Of a DNA stretch of 64,000 nucleotides, positions 1 to 8,882 are shown in pieces. Position numbers and translations under genes: made by a program. Source of the DNA: Oscillatoriales cyanobacterium (GTDB lineage: Bacteria > Cyanobacteriota > Cyanobacteriia > Cyanobacteriales > Microcoleaceae). The stretch is taken from positions 55,273-119,272 of the forward strand of contig RDYN01000025.1 in the NCBI GenBank assembly GCA_004293365.1, in the 5' to 3' direction. Under the pieces are notes generated by a model that saw only the letters and a program-made list of their open reading frames with translations, was not told where the DNA came from and made no database searches. The number at the start of each line of letters is the position of its first letter. Position 1 is the stretch's first letter.

Positions 1-265
1 AGTTTCTTCTGTGCCAATGGCTCATATTTTATGTACTCAACTATCAAGCCAATGTGCGGACAGCGTTCCTGATTTAGAGCCTACACACTTAAACAATCTA
101 CCTGCTAGAGGGCGCAGAAGCAACAGTTGTTGCGGTGGAACTGTATCAATTAAGATTGAAGGCAATAGAACGACTTCTGCTGCGGGCTTTGCTCCACACA
201 AAGAATTTATTGATCGAGTTTATAATCCACTATGTCGGCGTTTTTTAGTTAGAACGGAGTCATAA
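1..265 (+). CDS. C-terminal part of an unrecognised protein (partial)
   Basis: The reading frame is open from the left edge of the window to a TAA at 263-265, so this is probably the 3' end of a gene that starts outside. The visible 80-odd residues are Ser-, Cys- and Arg-rich in the middle and end in a basic stretch (DRVYNPLCRRFLVRTES). I do not recognise a family or motif. An internal ATG at 17 could be a start, but nothing favours it over read-through from outside. It could also be a chance open frame. Confidence 0.35.
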   Translation, partial: VSSVPMAHILCTQLSSQCADSVPDLEPTHLNNLPARGRRSNSCCGGTVSIKIEGNRTTSAAGFAPHKEFIDRVYNPLCRRFLVRTES

Positions 266-298
266 GAGCCGATCCTTATTTCCTCTCCTCCTCCCTAG

Positions 299-416
299 TT
301 TATAAAGCAATACGGTTCATTTAAGAACAATCTGACTGCCAAAAGAGGTATCTCCCACACAATCATGAGATTCAATTCGTAAAAAAGCGCTAACTGAACC
401 GTATTAATTTATAAAG
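299..416. mobile_element. MITE-like element with 11-bp terminal inverted repeats
   Basis: The 11-mer AATACGGTTCA at 309-319 is matched by its exact reverse complement TGAACCGTATT at 395-405. The pair is bracketed by a 9-bp direct repeat TTTATAAAG at 299-307 and 408-416, as expected for a target-site duplication. The interior is under 80 bp and has no coding capacity, so it would need a transposase in trans. No relative of it was seen elsewhere in the window. Confidence 0.5.
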
Positions 417-562
417 GCGTACTGCGGGAAATACTCAGACTTAGTTTAGCCAAAAGATATAAAGTTTACACCGAGAAAGTGCGTGCAACAATTGATACCG
501 GAACGCAGCCGCTCGCACTCGCAGGACAAAACACAGAATGGCAACTAAAATTATGCTTTTGA
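398..562 (+). pseudogene. possible truncated gene end behind the MITE-like element
   Basis: A 54-codon open frame without a start codon runs from the right end of the MITE-like element to a TGA at 560-562. Its residues (for example KVYTEKVRATIDTGTQPLA, then an N-T-E-W segment) look protein-like rather than random. It may be the tail of a gene cut by the insertion. No family was recognised, and chance is a real alternative. Confidence 0.25.
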
Positions 563-808
563 GTACAACTTGAGATGACACGCTGTCGAACTCGGGAAGT
601 AAATCGAGCCGAGAGTGCTGACTATCTCAAGAGCATCAAATTCCTGTTAAGATAAACTTAAAATCCTGTTTCGGGTAGATTTCCTGGAATAAGTCAAGAG
701 TTACTCTAGATGCAGGTGGATGCTCTTTCAACAGATTAACCCCTGTCGAACTCAACACTGAGTGCAAAGGAATCAATCCAGAATCCAGCAAGGAATGAAA
801 GTTGACCT
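563..808. other. intergenic, no gene seen
   Basis: Together with the two elements before it, this fills the gap before the TPR gene. I see no RNA gene or clear promoter. An AGGAATGAAAG stretch about 10 bases before the ATG at 809 could serve as ribosome binding site. Confidence 0.4.
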
Positions 809-1864
809 ATGAACATCAAAGAATCGAACCTCAACCATTTTTATAAGCGCGGGTTGCACAGCGCCAAGCAAGGCAACTACGAAGCGGCACTTGAGGACTT
901 CGATCAGATACTGCAAGTCAATCCCGCCGATGCCAAAGCTTACAACAATCGCGGCTTGGTTTACTATTATATGAAAGACTACCAAAAGGCGATCGCAGAC
1001 CTCAGCCAAGCACTAGATATCAATCCTAATTTGTTCGAGGCCTATTTAAATCGCGGCAATGCTTGGCGCCATCTGGGAGAAAACGAAAAAGCCATTGACG
1101 ATCTCAACTGTGCTTTAGTAAATAAGCCTGACAGCCACGCTATCTACAACAACAGGGGACTCGTACTTGCTAATTTAGGACATTACGAAGAAGCAATAGA
1201 AGACTACGATCGAGCTCTCTCTATCAATTCGCAAAATTATAAAACCTATTACAACCGAGGGCGCGCTTTCTACCTTTTGGGAGAAAAACAAGCAGCAACG
1301 GAGAACTTTAACGAAACGCTGCGGTTGAATCCCAGATATATCAAAGCTTACATAAATCGCGGACTCTGTTATCACCAATTAGGAGACAATACCCAGGCGA
1401 TCGCCGATTATAACACAGCACTGGGCATCGACCACAACAATGTTTATGCCTATTATAACAGAGGTTGCGTTCGCTATAAATTAAAACAAATGCAGCTAGC
1501 AATTGAAGACTTTAACAAAGCAGTGGAACTCGAACCCAACTACGTTAAAGCTTATCTCAACCGGGGTTTAGCGCTGTACAAATTGGGAGATATTGCAACA
1601 GCAAATAGGGATTTTTACCACGTAATGTGTATTAATGCTGAAGCTTATTTATACTACCAGGCCCAGCGCTGCACCCCTGATATCAATTCCTATTTCAAAG
1701 AAGCCCCACAGATGGAACTGAATAATGCTGTAGAATACTACAACACCACATTAAATACGATTTCAAGTTCCTTAAGTTCGGCAGCATTAAATGCGATTTG
1801 GAATCAAGAAGATTTGGAGAACAGAGACTCGATAATCTGTGAAGGTGAATTTCTCAATGAGTGA
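809..1864 (+). CDS. tetratricopeptide repeat protein
   Basis: A 351-residue protein made almost wholly of TPR units. About eight 34-residue repeats run from residue 10 to 280, each with the usual pattern (NRG at the turn of helix A, A-I-x-D at helix B, then N-P before the next unit). Such solenoids act as protein-protein scaffolds; no enzymatic domain is present. There is no signal peptide or membrane segment, so it is probably cytoplasmic. The last 60 residues are non-repetitive and Asn/Ser-rich. The gene stands alone, and its stop is followed at once by a TAGTCAT tandem repeat. The partner is unknown. Confidence 0.9.
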   Translation: MNIKESNLNHFYKRGLHSAKQGNYEAALEDFDQILQVNPADAKAYNNRGLVYYYMKDYQKAIADLSQALDINPNLFEAYLNRGNAWRHLGENEKAIDDLNCALVNKPDSHAIYNNRGLVLANLGHYEEAIEDYDRALSINSQNYKTYYNRGRAFYLLGEKQAATENFNETLRLNPRYIKAYINRGLCYHQLGDNTQAIADYNTALGIDHNNVYAYYNRGCVRYKLKQMQLAIEDFNKAVELEPNYVKAYLNRGLALYKLGDIATANRDFYHVMCINAEAYLYYQAQRCTPDINSYFKEAPQMELNNAVEYYNTTLNTISSSLSSAALNAIWNQEDLENRDSIICEGEFLNE

Positions 1865-1865
1865 A

Positions 1866-1938
1866 TTAGTCATTAGTCATTAGTCATTAGTCATTAGTCA
1901 TTAGTCATTAGTTATTAGTCATTAGTCATTAGTTATTA
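1866..1938. repeat. TAGTCAT heptamer tandem repeat
   Basis: About ten near-perfect 7-bp units (TAGTCAT, some TAGTTAT) start within two bases of the TPR gene stop. This is the STRR class of short tandem repeats known from filamentous cyanobacteria. Related tracts occur at 18811, 39180, 40294 and 49338. Confidence 0.9.
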
Positions 1939-1968
1939 AATAGGTTATCGAAAAAATAAAAACTCCTC

Positions 1969-2033
1969 AGAAACCCGGTTTTTTCGTATATTCCTCGTTA
2001 CTAAACACAAAATATCATAGAAACCGGGTTTCT
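1969..2033. repeat. AAACCCGGTTT hairpin pair
   Basis: Two oppositely oriented copies of the AGAAACCGGGTTTCT motif separated by about 40 bases, able to form one large hairpin. The same family is seen at 9888, 14381, 21828, 23247, 54345 and 61269. Confidence 0.8.
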
Positions 2034-2053
2034 AGCCCGCTCGTTATAAAATC

Positions 2054-2150
2054 AGAGGACTAAAGTCCTCACTACGAACACCTTTATAAAATTGGTTCGT
2101 AGTGTGGACTTCAGTCCGCATTCATCAAGGACTAAAGTCCTTACTACAAG
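2054..2150. repeat. GGACTAAAGTCC hairpin repeats
   Basis: Several alternating copies of GGACTAAAGTCC and GTAGTG(A/T)GGACT, ending a few bases before the hemL stop codon at 2153. Each unit is palindromic, and the copies together can fold into longer hairpins. It may act as 3' end structure for hemL, but no T-run is present. Confidence 0.8.
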
Positions 2151-2152
2151 CT

Positions 2153-3451
2153 TTAAATGCTGGCCATCACTTCGCGGGCGGCGGCCAAAGTGCGATCGAC
2201 ATCCTCCTCAGTATGAGCCAAAGAAGTAAATCCCGCCTCAAACTGCGAAGGAGCCAGATAAACACCGTGTTCCAACATTCCGCGGTGAAAACGGCTGAAC
2301 TTCGTCAAATCAGACTTCTTAGCATCCTCGTAATTGTGAACCGGGCCCGCCGCAAAAAACAAGCCAAACATCCCGCTAATTTGGCCGCCGCAAACAGCGT
2401 GTCCCGCTTCCTTACCAATTTTCAGCAATCCCTCGGACAGTTTTTTAGTAATCCTGTCCAACTGTTCGTAAGTGCCGGGTTTTTGCAACAATTCCAAAGT
2501 TTTAATCCCAGCAGTCATCGCCAAAGGATTTCCCGAAAGCGTACCAGCTTGATACATCGGGCCTGCGGGAGCCACCATCCCCATGATATCGCGCCTTCCG
2601 CCGTAAGCGCCCACGGGCAAACCGCCGCCGATAACCTTACCCAAGGTTGTCAAATCTGGGGTGACACCGAATTTTTCCTGAGCTCCGCCGTAGGCGATGC
2701 GGAAACCAGTCATTACTTCGTCAAACACCAACAAAGCACCGTTATCTTTGGTAATTTCCCGCAAACCTTCGAGAAAACCTGCATCCGGTACAATAAAACC
2801 GGCATTTCCTACAACAGGTTCTAGCATCACGCCTGCGATTTCGCCCGGATGTTCGGCAAATAAAGCTTTGACTGCTTCCAAATCATTGTAAGGAGCGTTG
2901 AGGGTGTTGGCGGTAACGGATTTCGGCACGCCGGGAGAGTCTGGAAGGCCGAGAGTTGCCACGCCGGAACCTGCTTTTACCAGGAACATATCGGCGTGTC
3001 CGTGATAGCAGCCTTCAAATTTAATCAGTTTGTCGCGGCCTGTGAAGGCTCGCATCAGCCGCAAAACGGCCATACAAGCTTCGGTACCGGAATTGACAAA
3101 TCGCACCATTTCAATGCTGGGAACGGCATCAATCACCATTTCGGCGAGTACATTTTCCAACAGCGAGGGTGCGCCGAAACTCGTACCTTTTTCTAAAGAT
3201 TCGTGAAGGGCTTTGATGACTTCGGGGTGGGCGTGGCCGCAGATAGCCGGGCCCCAAGTACCTACGTAGTCAATGTATTGGTTGCTGTCAACATCCCAAA
3301 TGTAGGCTCCGTTTACCCTGTCAAAGACAATGGGCTGTCCGCCTACAGATTTGAAGGCGCGCACGGGGGAACTGACGCCACCGGGCATCATTTTCTGGGC
3401 GGCGGCAAAGATTTCTTCTGATTTGGTCGTTTTCAAGGTTGTGGAAACCAA
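2153..3451 (-). CDS. hemL: glutamate-1-semialdehyde 2,1-aminomutase
   Basis: PLP enzyme of the C5 tetrapyrrole pathway. It converts glutamate-1-semialdehyde to 5-aminolevulinate, the precursor of chlorophyll, haem and bilins. The 432 residues match the normal family length. SGTEA at 121-125, FDEVMTGFR near 243-251 and the PLP lysine at 272 in [12 protein letters not shown] are visible. The start is TTG at 3451: the N-terminus then reads [15 protein letters not shown] as in cyanobacterial homologues, and AAGGAG sits six bases upstream (plus-strand 3458-3463). The gene is monocistronic between repeats and the divergent hisIE. Confidence 0.97.
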   Translation of the reverse strand: MVSTTLKTTKSEEIFAAAQKMMPGGVSSPVRAFKSVGGQPIVFDRVNGAYIWDVDSNQYIDYVGTWGPAICGHAHPEVIKALHESLEKGTSFGAPSLLENVLAEMVIDAVPSIEMVRFVNSGTEACMAVLRLMRAFTGRDKLIKFEGCYHGHADMFLVKAGSGVATLGLPDSPGVPKSVTANTLNAPYNDLEAVKALFAEHPGEIAGVMLEPVVGNAGFIVPDAGFLEGLREITKDNGALLVFDEVMTGFRIAYGGAQEKFGVTPDLTTLGKVIGGGLPVGAYGGRRDIMGMVAPAGPMYQAGTLSGNPLAMTAGIKTLELLQKPGTYEQLDRITKKLSEGLLKIGKEAGHAVCGGQISGMFGLFFAAGPVHNYEDAKKSDLTKFSRFHRGMLEHGVYLAPSQFEAGFTSLAHTEEDVDRTLAAAREVMASI

Positions 3452-3778
3452 TGTTTTCTCCTTAGTGAAGGTCTTTTGTTGGTAGGATACTTAATATAGC
3501 GACTTCTGGTTAAAGGCTAAGCCGATTCAAGGAAACTATAATAGTAGATCTTAGGATACAAACCAATCAGTAGCAATACTAGCTTCGGTTTTTCAGGCTT
3601 TGTAGAACCCGCACTCCTAGCCCTAAAGTGTAATTTTTTGTAAAATAGTTCTTGACAATTTGCCCATCACTCACCTAATCTCCTCTCTTCTCTCTGCGTT
3701 CTCTGCGCTCTCTGCGGTTAATAAAAAAAAATATCCGACACCAAAGCGTTAATTTATCTAAAAAGCTGCAATAAAATT
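3452..3778. other. divergent intergenic region hemL/hisIE
   Basis: Holds the 5' regions of both genes. On the plus strand around 3680-3720 there is a run of CTCTGCG-type units before an A-tract. A TTGACA lies at 3653-3658, but no convincing -10 follows, so no promoter is called. No gene is seen. Confidence 0.4.
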
Positions 3779-4429
3779 ATGTCTGTTAATGATGTGTCTA
3801 GTTTGAGCCGATCGATCCCAATTGAAAAGATCCGTTATGACGATCGCGGTTTAGTGCCTGCGATCGTCCAAGATTACTTAGACGGCACTGTGTTGATGAT
3901 GGCGTGGATGAATCGGGAGTCACTCGAAAAAACCATGGAAACCGGTCAAACTTGGTTCTGGAGCCGTTCTCGCGCCGAATTGTGGCCGAAAGGGGCGACT
4001 TCGGGACACGTTCAAAATGTCAAAGGGCTGCGTTACGACTGCGATAGCGATGCTTTGCTGGTGACTGTCGAACAAGTGGGAGATATTGCTTGTCACACGG
4101 GTGAAAGAAGTTGTTTTCACCAAGTTGACGGGGAAATTGTGGCGCCGCCGGGGGATATGTTATCTCAATTATTTGACGTAATTTGCGATCGGCGCGACAA
4201 TCCTAACGAGACTTCTTATACTTGCAAGTTGTTCGAGGGTGGCGATAACAAGATTCTCAAGAAAATTGGCGAAGAGTCGGCGGAAGTTGTGATGGCTTGC
4301 AAAGACGACGACAAAGACGCGATCGCCGGAGAAGTTGCGGATCTATTTTATCACGCTTTGGTTGCTTTGGCTCACCATCAGGTTGATTTGAGGGCGGTTT
4401 ACCGCAAATTGGGCGATCGCAGAAAATAG
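3779..4429 (+). CDS. hisIE: bifunctional phosphoribosyl-AMP cyclohydrolase / phosphoribosyl-ATP pyrophosphatase
   Basis: Catalyses steps 2 and 3 of histidine biosynthesis in one cytoplasmic polypeptide. Residues 1-115 are the HisI domain, with the metal-binding YDCDSDALL and [10 protein letters not shown] segments. Residues from about 125 to 216 are the HisE domain, with the EESAEVVMA and EVADLFYH helices that bind Mg2+. The 216-residue length is normal for a HisIE fusion. It stands alone, as most cyanobacterial his genes do. The ATG at 3779 precedes MSVNDVSS; no strong Shine-Dalgarno is seen. Confidence 0.96.
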   Translation: MSVNDVSSLSRSIPIEKIRYDDRGLVPAIVQDYLDGTVLMMAWMNRESLEKTMETGQTWFWSRSRAELWPKGATSGHVQNVKGLRYDCDSDALLVTVEQVGDIACHTGERSCFHQVDGEIVAPPGDMLSQLFDVICDRRDNPNETSYTCKLFEGGDNKILKKIGEESAEVVMACKDDDKDAIAGEVADLFYHALVALAHHQVDLRAVYRKLGDRRK

Positions 4430-4446
4430 TCAATAATTGATTATAG

Positions 4447-4472
4447 GTTTGTAGTGAGGACTTCAGTCCTCT
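4447..4472. repeat. GGACTTCAGTCC palindromic repeat
   Basis: Single copy of the GTAGTGAGGACTTCAGTCCT type. It is fused to the end of the MFS relic that follows. Confidence 0.7.
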
Positions 4473-4563
4473 TCTTCAAAACTCGATCGAGAACCTGCAA
4501 AACCAAGATAACAGACACGACACCCAAAGCCAAACCAACCAAAAATTATCCACCTTTGCAGGC
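4473..4563 (-). pseudogene. relic of an MFS transporter C-terminus
   Basis: Translating the minus strand from 4563 gives a KGG segment, a stop, then FLVGLALGVVSVILVLQ and a VLDRVLKK end. This aligns residue for residue with the C-terminus of the intact MFS protein at 7160-8413 (KWGADNFWLGLAISVGVAI, then FILQKVDRMLKK). Only the last transmembrane segment and tail survive, with an in-frame stop. The frame then runs into the neighbouring repeat. I infer a former paralogue or duplicate of which only 90 bp remain. Confidence 0.6.
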
Positions 4564-4585
4564 TAACAGCTAATACATAGATCAG

Positions 4586-4641
4586 TTTGTAGTGCGGACT
4601 TTAGTCCGCAAAACGCTGCGGACTAAAGTCCGCACTACGAA
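4586..4641. repeat. GGACTTTAGTCC inverted pair
   Basis: The 25-base arm starting GTTTGTAGTGCGGACT (4586-4610) is followed after six bases by its near-perfect reverse complement ending CACTACGAAC (4617-4641). This makes one long hairpin between the MFS relic and the porin gene 3' end. Confidence 0.8.
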
Positions 4642-4692
4642 CCAATCTTACGGCAATGATAGTGCCCGTAACCCAATCAGATTTTCACGACT

Positions 4693-6825
4693 CTAGAAAC
4701 TAAAAGTAGTGCGGAGAACCCCCACCCCTACAGTATCATTATCCTTAGTACCTTCAGGATTGAACAACACAAAAGCACCCGGTGTAATGCTGATATTATC
4801 GTTAACTTTGAAACGATAATAAGCTTCCAAATGATAAGGAGTTGCCTTATTTGCCTGAAAACGAGCACCGCCGCTTACCGAATCCCGATCCAAAGGCTGT
4901 CCGAACAGAATACCTGCATTATTGCCCTGTTTGAACATATCTCGGAAATGGAAACCTACCATCCAACTGTTAAAAGTTGTAGAAGCATTGCTTCTTTCAG
5001 CATCAGCAATTATCCAACCTCCATAGGTAGAAACAGCTAATTTCGGAGAAAGCCGCCAAGTAGCAGTACCGCCAAACGAATTCATCCTCACACCGCCACC
5101 AACAGGTTCTTTATCCCTTCCCAAAATTGAACCCAAATCCGCATCAGACAATCCAGTGGCCAGAATATTCAATTGGTGGCGGCTGTAAGCGTAATTCAAA
5201 CCAATGTCAATACTGCTAGTTGGTTTAATAGTTAACTGTGCCGCAGCAACGGTACTGCCCTCAAATAAACCCGCACCCAACGGAGTAGCTGGAAAGCCCA
5301 AATCCTTAGGCAAAGCAGCATTTACACTGCCGTACAAAGCTGTGAGATTGACCTTTTTAGAAAGGTTCCAAATAAACCCACCTGCCGATGCTAAACCGCT
5401 GCCAGAAGTGCCGCCGGATACGCGCACTACAGGGTTGTAACCTCCAAATCTCGAAATAGATTCTTGCCCTTCTCCAGCAAAAGGAGTGATTGCTTGAAAA
5501 GCGTCTGAAGTTTCAGCTTTCGGGCCGACAAATAAAGTGATGCTGCTAGAAACTGGAAACACGTAAAGCAGTTTGTAAAGTTCAACAGTATTAGCGCCGA
5601 TGCTCGATAGATTCTGAGGATTAATCCCGGGGAATTGCGGCTCAAAACTCAGCTTTGCTTGACTGTCAGACAAGCCTTTAAATGCCCCCCTGGACAAACC
5701 CAACTCAGGGCCAAAACTGCCAAGGTTGTAAGCTTGCAAGCCTGTTATTAATGTATCTTTCCCTGTGAAACTGGTAAGCAGATTCAGGCGCACTCGGTAA
5801 TTGAAGACTGTTTGAGTATCGCTGTGATTGTTTTTGGTAGTATCGGCAACACTAAAAATTGCTTCGCCTTTGAGTTTAGTTGTTGTCGAAAATTGATTTG
5901 CTTCTAATTCGGAGGTACGCGCTTCCAAAGCATCGACTCTACCGCGCAAAGTAGCTAATTCTGCTGCAAATTCTTCTTGCAGTCTTTGCAGTTTGGCTAA
6001 GTCGTCTTTCGTTGCTAAATTGGTTGTACCTGCTTTGATTAATTCGTTAACTTTGTCCAAACAAGCGTTTAAACCGGCGGCAAACTCGTAGCGAGTCATT
6101 GCCCGATTGCCTCGGAATGTACCGTCAGGATATCCCGCTATACAGCCGTATCTTTCGACGAGAGATTGCAATGCTTGAAAGGCCCAGTCTGTGGGGCGCA
6201 CGTCGGAGAGTTGCGAGATAGATGTTACTTGTTGGAGTTCGGTAGATTCTGGGGTTTCGCTGTTGGTTGCTGCGGGTTCTAAGGAATCGCTGTTGGCGAT
6301 TTCAGCTATTTTTTCGGAAGTTGAGGTTTCTGTTTTGGCAATAACTGGTGCAGGGTTTGGGGCGGGAATTACAGATGTTTTTTCTGTGACTTCTGCTGGT
6401 GTCTGCGAGTTTGGGGAAGGGGCAACAGATACTTGTTCTGTGACTTCTGCTGGGGCTGGGTTTGCTGGTGTTTCGGCAATGTTTAAAGAGTTTTCCGCTG
6501 GATTTTCTGCGGTTAATGCTGTTATTTAGGGGGGATTGAGGTTGGCAGTTTCTTGGGGAAGAGTTGCGTTTTGATTTGTTGTTGAGATGGTTTTGTCAGC
6601 TTGTACTGAATCAACTTGTTGTTTTATTTCGGATGTTTCAGGAATTTTGATCTGCTGATTTTCAACTGTTGCGTTCAGGCTGATTTTAGCCTCTAACTCT
6701 TTTAAGTCTTGAGGACCAGATGTTTCTTTTTCTGCGGCGGGAGGCATCGCAGCTAATGGTAAAGAAGCGGCAAGTATATAGAATAAACCTACTGCACTAG
6801 CACTAAATAGTAAACGTGTTTTCAC
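4693..6825 (-). pseudogene. SLH-domain OprB-type porin gene interrupted by an in-frame TAA
   Basis: Cyanobacterial outer-membrane porin (SLH plus carbohydrate/iron-uptake porin family). From 6825 the frame encodes a signal peptide (MKTRLLFSASAVGLFYILAA) and an acidic, Gln/Thr-rich stretch, then meets TAA at 6528-6526. The same frame continues without another stop through a Pro/Thr/Glu-rich linker, the SLH domain (LSDVRPTDWAFQALQSLVER), a short coiled coil, and a long beta-barrel domain to 4693. No ATG, and no start other than a GTG inside the SLH domain, follows the stop, so the barrel part has no sensible start of its own. The stop lies in a CCCCCCTAAAT run resembling a dispersed repeat. Alternatives are a sequencing error or read-through. 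Confidence 0.8.
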
Positions 6826-7159
6826 TAGAATACCTCACCCAATTGATTGTAAAATTATTGTTAGCTTTTTAGGGAGTGTAAACCTATTCGGGATCAAAAA
6901 ACAGAAGGTTTTGAGTGTATTAAATTGATATTTCTTATGGCTACCATAAGATAAATAAAACAATTGCCTATCAGAATCTAAGGCTGCTAGGCATTTTTTT
7001 TGCTATTTATTTATCTGGTTGATTGCGGTATCACGAAAAAAGTATAGCGGTTCTCAAGCTGAGGTATGCCCTAGGCCCTAGGCCCTAGGCCCTAGGCCCT
7101 AGGCCCTAGGCCGGATAGTACCTCATCTGAGCTCTCGAAAGGCTATAGTATTTTTGCAA
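6826..7159. other. intergenic region upstream of the porin gene
   Basis: Contains the 5' region of the minus-strand porin gene and, further right, the CCCTAGG repeat described next. A stem TGCCTA/TAGGCA at 6965-6993 followed by eight T lies on the plus strand, which has no gene to terminate. No gene is seen. Confidence 0.4.
7068..7112. repeat. GCCCTAG heptamer tandem repeat
   Basis: Six perfect copies of the 7-bp unit GCCCTAG plus three bases, each unit junction forming CCTAGG palindromes. The tract is flanked by the inverted hexamer GAGGTA (7061-7066) / TACCTC (7119-7124), so it sits in the loop of a potential cruciform. Confidence 0.9.
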
Positions 7160-8413
7160 TTATTTTTTTAACATTCGATCGACCTTTTGCAAAATAAAGA
7201 TAGCAACCCCGACACTAATAGCCAAGCCCAACCAGAAATTATCCGCCCCCCATTTACCTCGATCCAAAGCGAAACCGCCCAGGGGCGGACCGATTAAATA
7301 CCCGATCGCCCAACATTGAGAATTAACCGCCAAATACACGCCGCGCAAAGACTCCGGCGCTAAATCCACCACCAAAGCCGAAGCAAAAGGCGTATAAGCA
7401 ACAGTCGCCACCGACAAAAAAGTCAAACCTACAACAGCTAAAAATAGATTGCCAGTTGCAGCCATTCCCGTCAAGCCGATCGCCATAAAGCCGATTCCCC
7501 ACAGCAGCGCCGAAACCATCAAAGCTCGCGGGTGAGAAAACCGCCTCAAAGCCTTAACAACCGGCATCTGCAAAGCCACAGTTAAAAATGTGCTAAAAGC
7601 AAACAAAACCGTAATTGTACCCGTAGAAAAGCCTGTTCCCGATGTCCCCGCCTGCACAAACTTGCTAAAATACAGCGGCATCGTGGTTTGAATTTGGGAA
7701 ATGTAGAGAGTGAACAGAGTATTTACCACAGCATAGATTAGCAAAGTGCGATCGCCCAACGCCACCATCCAGCCATTTTTGAGACTCTTTTTGCCTGTAT
7801 CCGTTATAGTTGCTGGTTTGTAGGTTTCCGAAATTGCCCCCCAAACCACCGCAAACAGCACTAAAAATGAGATACCGTCGATGATAAAGAGCGATCGATA
7901 ATTCCCCGTCACCGCAATCAAAACACCGCCCAAAATAATCCCAACTTGCAAACCCAAATTATCAGCAAGCCGCGTCAAAGCAAAAGCCTCCTGTCGCTGC
8001 GCGCCCTCAGTTAAATCCGCCACCATACTTTCCGTTGGAGGCCAATACAAACCCACACCAAAACCCATCAATAAATTAGCCGCAACTAAACCTGGGAAAT
8101 CATTAGTCGCCGCCAACATCCAAGAAGCGACAGCCGAAATCATTGCCGCCAGCAATAAAGTTCGCCGCCTTCCCCAAAATTGGGAATCGCAAAAAGAACC
8201 GCCTAAAATGCGGCCGAATATTCCCGAAATTGAACCGCTACCCAAACCAATCCCGACAGCAGTTGCAGATAAACCGACGCGATCGACAAAAAAGATCGGC
8301 GCGTAAAATAAAGTAAAACCGCTACCGCTTTGCGAGAGGAATCTGCCGGCGGCGAGAATCCAGACTTGAGTGGGGAGACGGGGAAGCCAAGATGATAGTT
8401 GAAATTTAGGCAT
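7160..8413 (-). CDS. MFS transporter
   Basis: A 417-residue inner-membrane permease with 12 hydrophobic segments, the normal major facilitator size. The loop after segment 2 carries GRILGGSFCDSQFWGRRR, a version of the MFS GxxxDxxGRRR motif A. A charged central loop (near residue 200) separates the two six-helix halves. The substrate cannot be read from sequence; similar proteins are annotated as drug or sugar efflux carriers. The gene stands alone. A 90-bp relic of a related gene lies near 4473-4563. Confidence 0.9.
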   Translation of the reverse strand: MPKFQLSSWLPRLPTQVWILAAGRFLSQSGSGFTLFYAPIFFVDRVGLSATAVGIGLGSGSISGIFGRILGGSFCDSQFWGRRRTLLLAAMISAVASWMLAATNDFPGLVAANLLMGFGVGLYWPPTESMVADLTEGAQRQEAFALTRLADNLGLQVGIILGGVLIAVTGNYRSLFIIDGISFLVLFAVVWGAISETYKPATITDTGKKSLKNGWMVALGDRTLLIYAVVNTLFTLYISQIQTTMPLYFSKFVQAGTSGTGFSTGTITVLFAFSTFLTVALQMPVVKALRRFSHPRALMVSALLWGIGFMAIGLTGMAATGNLFLAVVGLTFLSVATVAYTPFASALVVDLAPESLRGVYLAVNSQCWAIGYLIGPPLGGFALDRGKWGADNFWLGLAISVGVAIFILQKVDRMLKK

Positions 8414-8492
8414 AGATTATTTATAAGAGTCGGCGGTGGAAACCGCCACTACACAAACTTTCGTCCACTCCAAGCACTGAAGAATTAAGTTA

Positions 8493-8556
8493 GTAGGGTG
8501 CCTCAGCTTTTAGCCGTTAATTATTGATACAACAATCCGCTGCTGACGCACCTTAC
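8493..8556. repeat. GTAGGGTGC...GCACCTTAC 64-bp repeat, copy 1
   Basis: A 64-bp element with imperfect terminal inverted repeats (GTAGGGTGCCTCAGC at the left, GCTGACGCACCTTAC at the right). It shares most positions with copy 2 at 8682-8745. Non-coding and MITE-like. Confidence 0.75.
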
Positions 8557-8681
8557 AACTTCCTAGAACTAATAAAAAATAGACACTCTTGTTTGCTTCG
8601 TTCCTCGCAATGACATAAATAATACGAGCGCCAAAACTTTTAAACTGTTCGATCGCCCGATCGCCCGACGAGCTAATGCCA

Positions 8682-8745
8682 GTAGGGTGCGTCAGCGATT
8701 AGCCGTCAATTATCGATCGAACAATCTGCGGATGACGCACCCTAC
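8682..8745. repeat. GTAGGGTGC...GCACCCTAC 64-bp repeat, copy 2
   Basis: Second copy of the element at 8493-8556, the same length, with near-perfect terminal arms GTAGGGTGCGTCA and TGACGCACCCTAC. The pair occupies most of the 469-bp gap between the MFS gene and the next membrane protein gene. No other gene is seen in that gap. Confidence 0.75.
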
Positions 8746-8882
8746 AGCCTGCAAGCTTAACAATTCTTCTAAATCAGTTACACAAAAGTTACCATTAATT
8801 TAAAAATACTTAACACGATTATCGAAAAAAGTTCGTTAAGCTCTAGAAAAGGCAGAAGAAAATTTTAGAGGGTCTAATTTTT

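Noticed and set aside
1866..1938. CRISPR array
   Set aside because: Units are 7 bp without unique spacers, and no cas genes lie nearby; it is a tandem heptamer repeat.
6965..7001. Stem TGCCTA/TAGGCA followed by eight T as a terminator
   Set aside because: On the plus strand no gene ends here; flanking genes run on the minus strand, and the stem is short with a 17-base loop.
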